From Pseudohongiella sp. (GTDB lineage Bacteria; Pseudomonadota; Gammaproteobacteria; Pseudomonadales; Pseudohongiellaceae), in NCBI GenBank assembly GCA_013204155.1, contig JABMOK010000033.1, positions 1 through 45,096 of the forward strand: a stretch of 45,096 nt of DNA. Reading direction: 5' to 3'. The notes below the pieces were generated by a model. It saw nothing but the letters and a program-made list of their open reading frames with translations, searched no databases and was not told the origin of the DNA. Of the stretch, positions 8,448 to 17,169 are shown one piece after another (the stretch's first letter is position 1; each line of letters starts with the position of its first letter). The position numbers and the translations under genes are program-made.

Positions 8448-11400
8448 TTGAGCGCATCAAATAACATCATTAGTCTGTTTACCAATCACAAGGTGGCATC
8501 AAATCTGGTGATGATTATGATGATCCTCTCCGGCTTGTGGGCGGCGGATCGCGTTAATACCCAGCTAGACCCTAGCGTTGAATTCCCGCTCGTTACCATC
8601 ACCGCAAATTGGCCCGGCGCATCGGCTGAAGATATTGAACAACTGATTGTAACTCCCATCGAACAACAGCTAGCCAATATGAATGAGCTGCAGAGCTTTA
8701 GCTCCACCAGCCGCAACGGCTCTGCACTGCTGGTAGCCCAATTCTACTTTAATGCAGATATCAGCCGCAGTCTGGACACCGTCAAAAATCGCGTCGCCCA
8801 GATACGAAATTTTCCTATCGACATGGAACCCTTGCTCATTGGCCAGCGAACCGATTACGAAGGAATCGCCGTGCTGTCGGTAAGTACAGACGGCACATTG
8901 TCGGAGTTGATCCCACTGGCAAGAGAAATGGAGGATCAATTATATGCGCGCGGTATCGAATTAATTCAATTTGATGGGATGCCAGAAGAAGAAATTGCCA
9001 TTCAAATAAGCAGCCAGAAACTCTTGGAACTGGACACCAACCTCGAGCAAATAGCCAATGAAATAAGGCAGCGTAGTGCCAATTCCCCCGCTGGGACGGT
9101 AGGCCGTGGTCAGGCCGAAATGCAGTTGAGAAGCCTGGATCAAAAAAGACAAGTCTCCGAATTCCAGCAGATGGAAGTTGCCGTGCAGTCAGACGGCAGA
9201 CTCGCACGCCTAAATGACATCGCCTACATCGAGAAGCGTGCCAAAGTTGGGCAAGCGGAATTAAGCCGGGAAGGCAAAGTTACAATCGATATGGAGCTTT
9301 ATCGACTGACAAAATCCGATGCAATTATAACGGCGGCAATCGTCCACGACTGGATGGCCGAAATTGAATCCGACCTGCCCCGCGGCGTCGAATTACACCT
9401 GTATCAAGAAGCATGGTTATTATTGAAAGAACAACTCCGGGTTATTTTCGAAAACGGTACTTCCGGTTTAATTCTGGTGCTGCTCACCCTGTTCCTGTTT
9501 TTGAATGGCAGGGTAGGCTGGTGGGTTATGATGGGAATTCCCGTTAGCTTTCTGTTCGCCACACTACTGTATTACGGTGTCTTTAGCGGCAGCATCAATA
9601 TTCTCGCGCTAATCGCTTTCATTATGGCGCTGGGCATCGTGGTTGATGACGCCATCGTTGTTAGCGAAGATGCCGTCACCCTGTTTGAGCAGGGACTCTC
9701 TCCGGCGGAAGCCGCCGCTGGTGGCGCCAAGCGAATGTTATTGCCTGTTTTGACTTCCTCGTTGACCACGCTGGCCGCGTTTGTGCCCTTGCTGATCGCC
9801 GGTGGCGAAATGGGTGCCATGATTATGACCCTGCCGATGGTTATGTTATGTGTAATCGTCGCCTCCCTGATCGAATGTTTTCTGGTACTACCCGGCCATT
9901 TGCGCCACGCCTTCGAAAGAACAGATCGTAACAAACCCAGTGAATTCCGACAGAAATTCGACCGGCGGTTTTATGCTATGCGTGATAATTACTACCGCCC
10001 CGTGCTTGAGAAAGCCTTAAAGGCACCCGGCACCACACTGTGTGCCGCCATCGCCTGCGTAGTTTTTGCAGTAAGTCTGATTGCCAGCGGCAGGGTTGGG
10101 CTGAATATGTCTGTCGGCATGAGCCTGGAAATGCTGGAGGCGAATGTAAAATTTTCGGCTCAGGCAAACCCAGAGCAACGGCGTGATTTCATGGCAGAAA
10201 TTGAAGCGGCCCTGGAGAAAGTCGACACGGAGAACGGCGGCACCAATATCAACGGCTATGTCTCCAAGACTAACAGCGCCATGCTCAATCAGGAGCGAAA
10301 AACCGGCAGCCAATACGCTTCGATACGTATTGAATATGGCTGGGAAGATTTTCGCAGCATCACACCACAGAATTTTGTCAGCCTGTGGAGAGACGAAATC
10401 AAGGTCTCACCCATTGTCGAAGAATTTTATTTGGAGGTTAGCGGTGGCGCTAACAATGGCCAACCAGACATGACCTTATTGTTACGAGGCAGAGACATCC
10501 CAACGCTGAAACTGGCATCGGAAGAATTGCAGGAAGCGCTGCTATCCTACCCGGGCGTGTCAAATGCCTATGACAATCTACCCTATGGAAAAGACCAAAT
10601 TATTTATCAGCTCAATCCCGCCGGAAAATCCTTAGGCCTTACTACCGAGTCCCTGGGACGACAGTTACGTGCCGCCTACAATGGTGGACGCGTGCAAATT
10701 TTTAACCTCAATGATTCTGAGCTGGAAGTATCGGTGATGTTACCCGATGACGAACGAGATAATCTGTATTCGCTCAAACAGTTTCCGGTTCAGACTCCCG
10801 CGGGCGAACTGGTGGCCATGGGTCTGATTGCAGACATTGAAACCCGCAGCGGTATCGATTTAATCAATCATAATAATGGTTTTATGTCCGTCGCCATAAG
10901 CGCGAGCGTCGACTCACAACTGAACAATGCCGAGCAGATTGTGGCTCACGTAACCGACAACGCACTCACTCAAATTAAGGAAAAGTATGGACTAACTTCT
11001 GATGTAGGCGGCTCAACGCGACAGAGTCAGGAAATACTTGATACCATGAAAACCGGGTCTATCCTGACTATTATCTTCATTTACCTGATACTGGCCTGGT
11101 CTTTCTCATCCTATTTGTGGCCGCTGGCAGTTATGACCGCGATTCCGCTGGGACTAACCGGCGCTATTGCTGGACACTGGATAATGGGAATGGACATCGG
11201 CGCCATGTCACTACTCGCCTTCTTCTCCTTAACGGGGATCGTGGTAAACGATTCAATTATTTTAGTTAGCTTCTTTCGCCGAGAACTGGCCACAGGAAAG
11301 TCCTATCACGAAGCGATTCATGAGGCCTCATTAAGCCGCTTCCGCGCCGTGATACTAACCTCGCTGACAACTATTGCCGGCCTGACCCCGCTTATGTTCG

Positions 11401-11594
11401 AGACATTTAGTCTGGCTATGTACATTGTCCCCATCGCTATTACTTTGTGTTTCGGGCTGGCATTTTCCACTGTACTGGTGTTGATAGTGATTCCAGCGCT
11501 GATTGTGATGATTGAAGATGCCCGTATCGCTTTGCAGCGCTTTTCTCTGGTAAAGAAATTGGGATGGGACAAACAAAGCGCGACGAGAAATTAG
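8448..11594 (+). CDS. RND efflux transporter permease
   Basis: A 1048-residue inner-membrane pump subunit of the RND superfamily (AcrB-like size and duplication). The first membrane helix is followed by a large periplasmic loop, and the TM4 aspartate pair is in GIVVDDAIVV (D400, D401), matching D407/D408 of AcrB. The TM10 motif is GIVVNDSIILV, without the lysine found in AcrB; this variant is common in less-studied RND branches. The start is TTG with GAAGGT nine bases upstream. The adaptor gene follows 62 bases later, so permease precedes adaptor, the reverse of most RND operons. Substrate unknown. No outer-membrane channel gene is present. Confidence 0.93.
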   Translation: MSASNNIISLFTNHKVASNLVMIMMILSGLWAADRVNTQLDPSVEFPLVTITANWPGASAEDIEQLIVTPIEQQLANMNELQSFSSTSRNGSALLVAQFYFNADISRSLDTVKNRVAQIRNFPIDMEPLLIGQRTDYEGIAVLSVSTDGTLSELIPLAREMEDQLYARGIELIQFDGMPEEEIAIQISSQKLLELDTNLEQIANEIRQRSANSPAGTVGRGQAEMQLRSLDQKRQVSEFQQMEVAVQSDGRLARLNDIAYIEKRAKVGQAELSREGKVTIDMELYRLTKSDAIITAAIVHDWMAEIESDLPRGVELHLYQEAWLLLKEQLRVIFENGTSGLILVLLTLFLFLNGRVGWWVMMGIPVSFLFATLLYYGVFSGSINILALIAFIMALGIVVDDAIVVSEDAVTLFEQGLSPAEAAAGGAKRMLLPVLTSSLTTLAAFVPLLIAGGEMGAMIMTLPMVMLCVIVASLIECFLVLPGHLRHAFERTDRNKPSEFRQKFDRRFYAMRDNYYRPVLEKALKAPGTTLCAAIACVVFAVSLIASGRVGLNMSVGMSLEMLEANVKFSAQANPEQRRDFMAEIEAALEKVDTENGGTNINGYVSKTNSAMLNQERKTGSQYASIRIEYGWEDFRSITPQNFVSLWRDEIKVSPIVEEFYLEVSGGANNGQPDMTLLLRGRDIPTLKLASEELQEALLSYPGVSNAYDNLPYGKDQIIYQLNPAGKSLGLTTESLGRQLRAAYNGGRVQIFNLNDSELEVSVMLPDDERDNLYSLKQFPVQTPAGELVAMGLIADIETRSGIDLINHNNGFMSVAISASVDSQLNNAEQIVAHVTDNALTQIKEKYGLTSDVGGSTRQSQEILDTMKTGSILTIIFIYLILAWSFSSYLWPLAVMTAIPLGLTGAIAGHWIMGMDIGAMSLLAFFSLTGIVVNDSIILVSFFRRELATGKSYHEAIHEASLSRFRAVILTSLTTIAGLTPLMFETFSLAMYIVPIAITLCFGLAFSTVLVLIVIPALIVMIEDARIALQRFSLVKKLGWDKQSATRN

Positions 11595-11656
11595 CCGCAC
11601 CGCTATTCCGTGCAGCACAGCAGAAATGCTGCGAATGAATTAAACAGGATCTTAAA

Positions 11657-12943
11657 ATGAAAATTGATATTACAAACTTGGTAATCAATCCTCTTAAAAA
11701 GTTAGCTAAAAAATTTACTGGCTTGATGCTGCTTGGATTGTCGCTTTTTCTGGGTTATATCATGGTAGCAACCGGACCCAGCGCGGAACCTCTCGAGAAA
11801 ACAGAACGAGCCTGGCCCGTTTCTGTCATTACGGCCGCGCCTGTAAATCTACCACCGACACTGCTTACATTTGGCAAGGTTGAGTCAAAACAAGTGGCAA
11901 GTTTGAACACTAGTATTTCCGCTCCGGTTAGCGAAGTATTGGTTCGTGAAGGAGCCTGGGTGGAAGAAGGTGACTTACTAATTCAGTTGGACGCGAACGA
12001 GGGTGAGCTAAATTTAGGCGTAGCCCAGGCTAATTACGATAGAAACTCCGCACTGCTGGCATCAGTGAAAACCGAAGCAGAATTAGCCAGCAACCTAAGT
12101 GCTCAGTATCTACAACTAAATGAAATTGCAGAATCAAAACAGAGTAGAGCTGTCGACCTTCACAGCCGCGATATGATTTCCGATGCACAATTGGATGAAG
12201 CGAGGCTGGAGGCTAGCCAGGCCAACATCAGCCTGCAACAACACCTTGCGCAAGTCGCAGACTTCCCTAACAAGATTGCCCAGCAGCAAGCATCTGTAGC
12301 TGAGTCTGCCGCCTACTTTAAAAGAGCCAAACTTGATCTTCAACAAACACAAATTCGTGCCCCCTTCTCCGGACGAGTCATTAGCAGTGATGTATCAAAA
12401 GGAGATCGAGTTATCGCGGGAGCAACCCTGATTAGAATTGCCGATTACAGCGCACTGGAGATTCGTACTTCCGTACCCACAGAAGTTGGCTTTCAGCTTA
12501 ATCAAGCCATGAGCAAGTCTCAGCAAGTCAATGCCAGGGCGAATATTGATGGCCGAGAACTGGTGTTTGTACTTGATCGACTTTCGGCTGATATAAAACC
12601 AGGCCAAAGTGGCATAGATGTATTTTTTCGCAGTACTACCGGAGAATCTCTGGATATCGGCCGGGTGGTAAATTTGTCGGTAAATCTACCCATGGAGAAT
12701 AATGTTATATCCATGCCGGTGCACGCTCTGTACGAAAATCAGACTATTTATCGCATCGAGGAACAAAGACTGAAAGCCATTCGCTACGAAATTGTAGGTG
12801 ACTATCTCAGCAGTGATGACGAATTCAGTATTTTGATCCGTTCGCCGCAAATCAAGTCCGGAGATCAATTGTTAGGATCACAGCTTTCACGGGCAATCAC
12901 TGGCTTATTAGTGGAACCCGTCTCTAATACCAGAACCCTCTAG
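11657..12943 (+). CDS. RND efflux periplasmic adaptor subunit
   Basis: A 428-residue membrane-fusion protein that would bridge the RND permease and an outer-membrane channel. It has one N-terminal membrane segment (about residues 22-40). The lipoyl half-motifs are SAPVSEVLVREGAWVEEGDLL and QIRAPFSGRVISSDVSKGDRV, separated by an alpha-helical hairpin. A beta-barrel domain and a membrane-proximal domain follow. The start ATG has AGGATC nine bases before it. The 3' end, including the stop codon, is the beginning of an 81-bp tandem duplication. It is transcribed with the upstream permease. Confidence 0.92.
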   Translation: MKIDITNLVINPLKKLAKKFTGLMLLGLSLFLGYIMVATGPSAEPLEKTERAWPVSVITAAPVNLPPTLLTFGKVESKQVASLNTSISAPVSEVLVREGAWVEEGDLLIQLDANEGELNLGVAQANYDRNSALLASVKTEAELASNLSAQYLQLNEIAESKQSRAVDLHSRDMISDAQLDEARLEASQANISLQQHLAQVADFPNKIAQQQASVAESAAYFKRAKLDLQQTQIRAPFSGRVISSDVSKGDRVIAGATLIRIADYSALEIRTSVPTEVGFQLNQAMSKSQQVNARANIDGRELVFVLDRLSADIKPGQSGIDVFFRSTTGESLDIGRVVNLSVNLPMENNVISMPVHALYENQTIYRIEEQRLKAIRYEIVGDYLSSDDEFSILIRSPQIKSGDQLLGSQLSRAITGLLVEPVSNTRTL

Positions 12944-13095
12944 AACAACCCACTGAACTCGTCGAAGTTTGGAATTAGGCCGCATTCATCAGGAGCCAGT
13001 GGATAGAATCAGAAAACCCTCTAGAACAACCCACTGAACTCGTCGAAGTTTGGAATCAAGCCGCATTCATCAAGAGCCAATCGATAGAATTAGAA
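12934..13095 (+). repeat. 81-bp tandem duplication covering the adaptor stop codon
   Basis: Two copies with a period of 81 bases lie at 12934-13014 and 13015-13095. Copy 1 starts in the last codons of the adaptor gene (ACCCTCTAG); copy 2 repeats this and the following sequence with about ten differences. A short third start, ATTCTCTAG, follows near 13095-13103. Copy 1 also contains CCACTG and CAGTGG as an inverted pair, which copy 2 has lost. Confidence 0.9.
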
Positions 13096-13115
13096 TTCTC
13101 TAGAGGTTTCTATAA

Positions 13116-14033
13116 TCAAAAGTAGCGATTCCCCAGTTCGATCCAAACGGGAATTACCACTATAGCCACCAGGGTCTGCAGCGTAATAATATTTGCCATC
13201 AGGCTTACGTTGCCACCTAACTGCCGGGCCAGGATGTAGGCAGAAGGTGGGGCCGGCAGAGAGGTTAACAACAGTAGAATCAGCGCAATGGCATGAGGCG
13301 TTTCGAATAGCAGGCAGGCGGCGAGGGTCAATGCCGGGAACAGGGCCAGCTTATTCACTACCGCGACGATCAATTGCCAACTCTGATCTGAGAGCGCTAC
13401 GAAACGTATGCCGGCACCTACAGCCAATAGCCCCAGTGGCAGTGCAGGCTGACTAAGTATAGTCAAAACCGATTCTGCCAGCGGCGGCATATCGAAGCCG
13501 ATGTAACTAATGCCAATACCAGCCGCGCCAGCCAACACCAGCGGATTAATCACCACCGAATTAATAATTCGACTCAGGCGATTCATTCCCCCTTCCCCAT
13601 TCACGCTCAAAGAAGTAACGCACAAAATATTGACTAGTGGAATATAGACAGCGATACACAGCGCGGCCATGGTTAAACCGCTTTCACCATACAGTTCACT
13701 GATGCAGGCGAGAGCAATATAGGTATTGAAACGGATGCTGCCCTGATATACCGAGCTAAGCGAAGCTAAATCGGTGGCTATGAGTTTTCGCAGGGCAACA
13801 ATGAGCGCGGTTATAACAAAAAGCCCCAGGCCGATTACTTTAGCAATGTCCGCAATATCTTCCCAATCGAAATTGGACTGCGAGAGTCGCATAACCAACA
13901 ACGCTGGAAAGAATATGTAATAGGTCAGCCGCTCTATCCCGGACCAGACCACCGGCTTCAAAATTACTGTTCGGCTAAGCAGGAATCCCAAAAAGATTAT
14001 CGCGAAGATCGGCGTTAAGGCGGAAAGAATCAT
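13116..14033 (-). CDS. AEC family transporter (auxin efflux carrier type)
   Basis: A 305-residue inner-membrane protein with about ten hydrophobic segments. It begins with ALTPIFAIIFLGFLLSR and has FFPALLVMRLSQ, both typical of bacterial AEC transporters such as malate or malonate carriers. The gap region SVNGEGGMNRLSRIINSVVINPLVLAGAAG marks the link to the second half, where the VxNPL-type motif is common. Substrate unknown. It converges on the RND adaptor gene; the 81-bp repeats separate them, and no T-run terminator is visible between them. The start ATG lacks a clear ribosome site. Confidence 0.87.
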   Translation of the reverse strand: MILSALTPIFAIIFLGFLLSRTVILKPVVWSGIERLTYYIFFPALLVMRLSQSNFDWEDIADIAKVIGLGLFVITALIVALRKLIATDLASLSSVYQGSIRFNTYIALACISELYGESGLTMAALCIAVYIPLVNILCVTSLSVNGEGGMNRLSRIINSVVINPLVLAGAAGIGISYIGFDMPPLAESVLTILSQPALPLGLLAVGAGIRFVALSDQSWQLIVAVVNKLALFPALTLAACLLFETPHAIALILLLLTSLPAPPSAYILARQLGGNVSLMANIITLQTLVAIVVIPVWIELGNRYF

Positions 14034-14479
14034 GACGACATACTATCGCCACCCGTGACGATTTTCCAGTGCCGCCTTCTTGACTGAAACGACCTCTCAT
14101 ACCGGCTATTCCGCAGAGTCCAGGTTTGCCTCCCTCACTGAACCGCAGGAGACGAAAGGAGGTAGAGGATGGAGAGTCGTCCGAGGTAGACCTCTTGCCA
14201 AATACAAATCCGATCAAGGCAAAGGAATGAGCAAATCTGCCTGACAATCGTTACCGGGTGTCTACCGCTGGCGTCGACATCGATGCTTTTTATCAGTTTG
14301 GTCGCTGGAGAGCCTCCATACCTCATAATCCTGCGAATAGTGGCTTGACTAAATTCGTGGCGAGATAAATACTGGCTAACAATAACCAGCGATAGAGACC
14401 GCAAGCATTCCAGTGCCATTGGTCTCTTTTTTATCCTGAAGCATAAACTACAAATCCAACAGCCTTGGTGAATTGATCG
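14034..14479. other. 446-base stretch without a convincing gene
   Basis: It lies between divergent transporter genes. Minus-strand frames run through it (14135-14596 and 13975-14247), but their translations are low in structure, rich in Cys, Ser and Arg, and overlap the start of the LysE gene or the AEC gene. I see no RNA gene, inverted repeat or clear promoter. It may be decayed coding DNA. Confidence 0.45.
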
Positions 14480-15085
14480 ATGGAATATGCCGCAATTATC
14501 GCTTTTGCTATCACTACTTGTGTGACACCCGGCCCTAATAACACGATGATTATGGCGTCTGGCTTGAACTATGGCATTCGCAGAAGCCTGCCTCACTTTG
14601 CCGGGATATGTCTTGGCTTTACGGTAATGGTGACGGCTGTCGGACTTGGAATATCACAGCTATTTGAGCGATTTCCTGTTTTGCACATCATTCTGAAGGT
14701 GGTTGGCGCAGCCTATCTCACTTATCTGGCCTACAAGATTGCCTCGGCACCGGTTGCAGAAGTTAACACTTCAAAAGGCAAGCCTTTTTCATTCCTGCAA
14801 GCCGCCGCCTTTCAATGGGTTAACCCCAAGGCTTGGGTTTTGGCGATAGGGGCGACAGTAACCTATACGGTGATATCCGAGGATTACACCCTTCAAGTAT
14901 TGACCATTGCCCTCATCTACCTGATCTTTGGCTCGCCCTGCGTCATGCTTTGGTTATGGGGTGGTGCTTCCTTGAAAAGGTTTTTGCAAGATCCACGCTC
15001 GGTGAGAATCTTCAACATCACCATGGCAGTCTTGCTAATGGGATCACTGATCCCGGTTTTTAATGATCTGTATACTCAGATGTAA
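14480..15085 (+). CDS. LysE/RhtB family amino-acid exporter
   Basis: A 201-residue inner-membrane protein of the LysE/RhtB family, which exports amino acids or their analogues. The diagnostic N-terminal stretch is ITTCVTPGPNNTMIMASGLNYG (the PGPN motif), followed by the second-helix signature HFAGICLGF. The stretch GAAYLTYLAYKI is also typical, as is FQWVNPKAWVLAIG in the fourth helix. It has about six membrane segments and normal length. The substrate cannot be inferred. It stands alone, with 260 bases to the next gene on the same strand. Confidence 0.92.
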   Translation: MEYAAIIAFAITTCVTPGPNNTMIMASGLNYGIRRSLPHFAGICLGFTVMVTAVGLGISQLFERFPVLHIILKVVGAAYLTYLAYKIASAPVAEVNTSKGKPFSFLQAAAFQWVNPKAWVLAIGATVTYTVISEDYTLQVLTIALIYLIFGSPCVMLWLWGGASLKRFLQDPRSVRIFNITMAVLLMGSLIPVFNDLYTQM

Positions 15086-15345
15086 GCGGCGAGGTAGCTG
15101 AGCATAAATGATTACTGATTCCTGTATTGACGCTTCTACTTAATCAAACTATTAGCACTCAACTGTCTGAAAACTGAGCTAACCGGTTTTTATTCGGCAC
15201 ACTTCACTCGGGACATGAAGCCCAACGGCCTGGCTATATCCCTACCAATTCTGCCTTTTTCACTATCCCGAACCGATCAGCTGGTGTAATTTAGACCCCG
15301 GTGTAAAACCAACCTCAACAACAAAGCGAAAAGAGATCGATAACT

Positions 15346-15636
15346 ATGCAATTTATGATTACCGCCTATGATGGCAAGGATGAAGAAGCACTGAACCGCC
15401 GTATGGCAGTGCGCGAGGCGCATATAGCGGGTGCGATGCTGTTAAAAGACGCGGGTCAACTAATCGCCGGCGGCGCGATTCTAAACGAGGCCGAGCAGAT
15501 GATAGGCTCAACCCTTTACGTGGAATTTAATAACCGGGAAGAGCTGGATCAATGGCTGGACAACGATCCCTATGTCACCGGTGGGGTATGGCAGGATATC
15601 TCGGTGCAAGCGATCAGACTGGCAGTAAAGCCCTAA
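15346..15636 (+). CDS. YciI family protein
   Basis: A 96-residue cytoplasmic protein of the YciI-like, ferredoxin-fold family. The conserved pattern includes R18 and H26 in RRMAVREAHI, GGAI in the middle and a WLDNDPYVTGGVW segment (the DPY motif). Relatives include muconolactone-isomerase-like and chlorohydroquinone dehydrochlorinase-like proteins, but most have no known reaction. The ATG lies 10 bases after an AGAGAT stretch. The gene converges on the secreted hydrolase gene with 30 bases between stops and no obvious terminator. Confidence 0.9.
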   Translation: MQFMITAYDGKDEEALNRRMAVREAHIAGAMLLKDAGQLIAGGAILNEAEQMIGSTLYVEFNNREELDQWLDNDPYVTGGVWQDISVQAIRLAVKP

Positions 15637-15666
15637 AGCCAGAATTTAGCGAGAGGGCGAGCCGGT

Positions 15667-16968
15667 TTACTGACCAGGCGACAGATGTTCCAGCTTCAGG
15701 CCAACCGCCTCACCAGGGCCGAAACCTTTCCAGTAAGTATGATCATCATTGGGCTGGCCATTCTTTACGGAATACACACCGTCCGCTCCGTCAGGCACAA
15801 GTTGCAGGTAACTTATACGCCCCTCCTTGTTCTTCAACATGTGATCAAAGTAAGCCGTGGCGAAATGATCCATGATGTTATTCATGCGAACCGTGTCCCA
15901 CACCGGATCGGTGTAGTGACCGGCACCCGTTGGGTCCCCACTATTGATAATTTCGACCGGCAGCGGATACGGTGCACCGGCGCTGTGCCCGGCATTTTTA
16001 AAGGTTAATAGATAACGATCGCTGTTCACCGCATTTTCAAAAATTGCGCGCGTGCCCTCTTCATAACCCGCCGTGGTATCTGCATCACCTGCCAGATAGA
16101 AGGTCGGAACGTTTATTCCTGCCAGATCTTCTGCCCGCCAGAAACCGGTATTCATCCCCCAGGGAGCCACGGCGAAGCCTGCCTTGATACGCGGGTCAAG
16201 CATGTCCCTGTACTCGGGATTTCCCGTGGCATGTTCCTTCAACAACCCATTAACAGGGGCCATGATCGAGCTGACTACCTCATCGCTATAACCGCCGCCC
16301 AGGTTATTCACCAGACCGTAGCCTCCCATCGAGTAACCAACAATCCCGGTGCTGTTGGCATCCAGCAAACCGTTGAGAAAACTGCTGGAATCTTCGGCAA
16401 GATTCGCCAACGTGTCGAGCACAAAGCGTTGATCCAGAGGGCGATTATACAGCGTGCTTGGAAAGGCCTGCTGATCTTCATAGGTACTCTCGCTGTGATC
16501 GATCGATGCGACGACATAGCCCTTGCTTGCCAGGTTTTCACCAAGGGGACTCATTAGATAGCGATTTCCGGGATAGCCATGGGAGAGTATCACCAGGGGA
16601 TAGCGAGCATCACTGATATTGGGCTCGGCATCTCGTACCGCCTTGCCATTGAGGGTTGCGGTAATTGCCGGATTGCGCGTTGTCGTTTGATACTGACCGC
16701 CCGCTGTTTGCTCGGCGCCAAGTTGCGCCGGGTACCATATTTCGACCACTAGACTTCTGGCATAATAAGCCGTCTCACCACCGCGAGCTGTATTCAATAC
16801 ATCGACTCTGTCCTGATCGACAAATTCCAGCGTGCGAACACCGATATCATACGCACCAAAGCTGGCAAGCTCTGGCGCATCGGGCCTGACTATGTCGATT
16901 CGGTTATCTTGCGCCGCGAGAGTAACGCTGATGAACAGGCAAGCTATGCTTAGGTAAATTTTATGCAT
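15667..16968 (-). CDS. Secreted alpha/beta hydrolase (PAF-acetylhydrolase/dienelactone-like)
   Basis: A 433-residue protein with a signal peptide (residues 1-19, ending in LAAQ), so it probably acts in the periplasm or outside. The alpha/beta-hydrolase features are the oxyanion stretch ILSHGYPGNR near residue 130, the nucleophile elbow GYSMGG with S213, a possible acid in YLAGDADTTAGY, and the catalytic His in NAGHSAG. The layout resembles platelet-activating-factor acetylhydrolase and dienelactone-hydrolase relatives. Natural substrate unknown, most likely an ester or lipid. It is monocistronic, with its start about 200 bases downstream of the RND permease stop on the same strand. Confidence 0.85.
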   Translation of the reverse strand: MHKIYLSIACLFISVTLAAQDNRIDIVRPDAPELASFGAYDIGVRTLEFVDQDRVDVLNTARGGETAYYARSLVVEIWYPAQLGAEQTAGGQYQTTTRNPAITATLNGKAVRDAEPNISDARYPLVILSHGYPGNRYLMSPLGENLASKGYVVASIDHSESTYEDQQAFPSTLYNRPLDQRFVLDTLANLAEDSSSFLNGLLDANSTGIVGYSMGGYGLVNNLGGGYSDEVVSSIMAPVNGLLKEHATGNPEYRDMLDPRIKAGFAVAPWGMNTGFWRAEDLAGINVPTFYLAGDADTTAGYEEGTRAIFENAVNSDRYLLTFKNAGHSAGAPYPLPVEIINSGDPTGAGHYTDPVWDTVRMNNIMDHFATAYFDHMLKNKEGRISYLQLVPDGADGVYSVKNGQPNDDHTYWKGFGPGEAVGLKLEHLSPGQ

Positions 16969-17111
16969 CGATTTATTCCCGTCAATTCGATCATCAGGAT
17001 TCTACGCCTGGGCAGAAACCGTCTAACAAATAATAGATTCAAAAAACGCGTTAATACAAGGCAGTAGCCCCTGGGCAGGAAAAGGGAAAGGACGCGATAA
17101 AACTCGAATCG

Positions 17112-17157
17112 ATTCACCCTCCAGTAGCAGACGCTGGCGCCAGTTTAGAGGGTGAAT
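17112..17157 (-). terminator. Inverted repeat downstream of the second RND operon, possible terminator
   Basis: ATTCACCCTC (17112-17121) pairs perfectly with GAGGGTGAAT (17148-17157). The 26-base loop itself holds the palindrome CTGGCGCCAG. It begins 12 bases after the permease stop. On the minus strand the tail GATTCGAGTTTTATC has only a weak T-tract, so it may be a terminator, a 3'-end stabiliser or an operator. Confidence 0.5.
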
Positions 17158-17169
17158 AGATTACGGGAA

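Noticed and set aside
12934-13095. CRISPR or mobile-element end
   Set aside because: Two copies only, directly adjacent with no spacers and no terminal inverted repeats or transposase.
14135-14596. 153-residue minus-strand frame between the AEC and LysE genes
   Set aside because: It overlaps the start of the LysE gene, has no family-like motif and has an unusual composition (many Cys, Ser and Arg).
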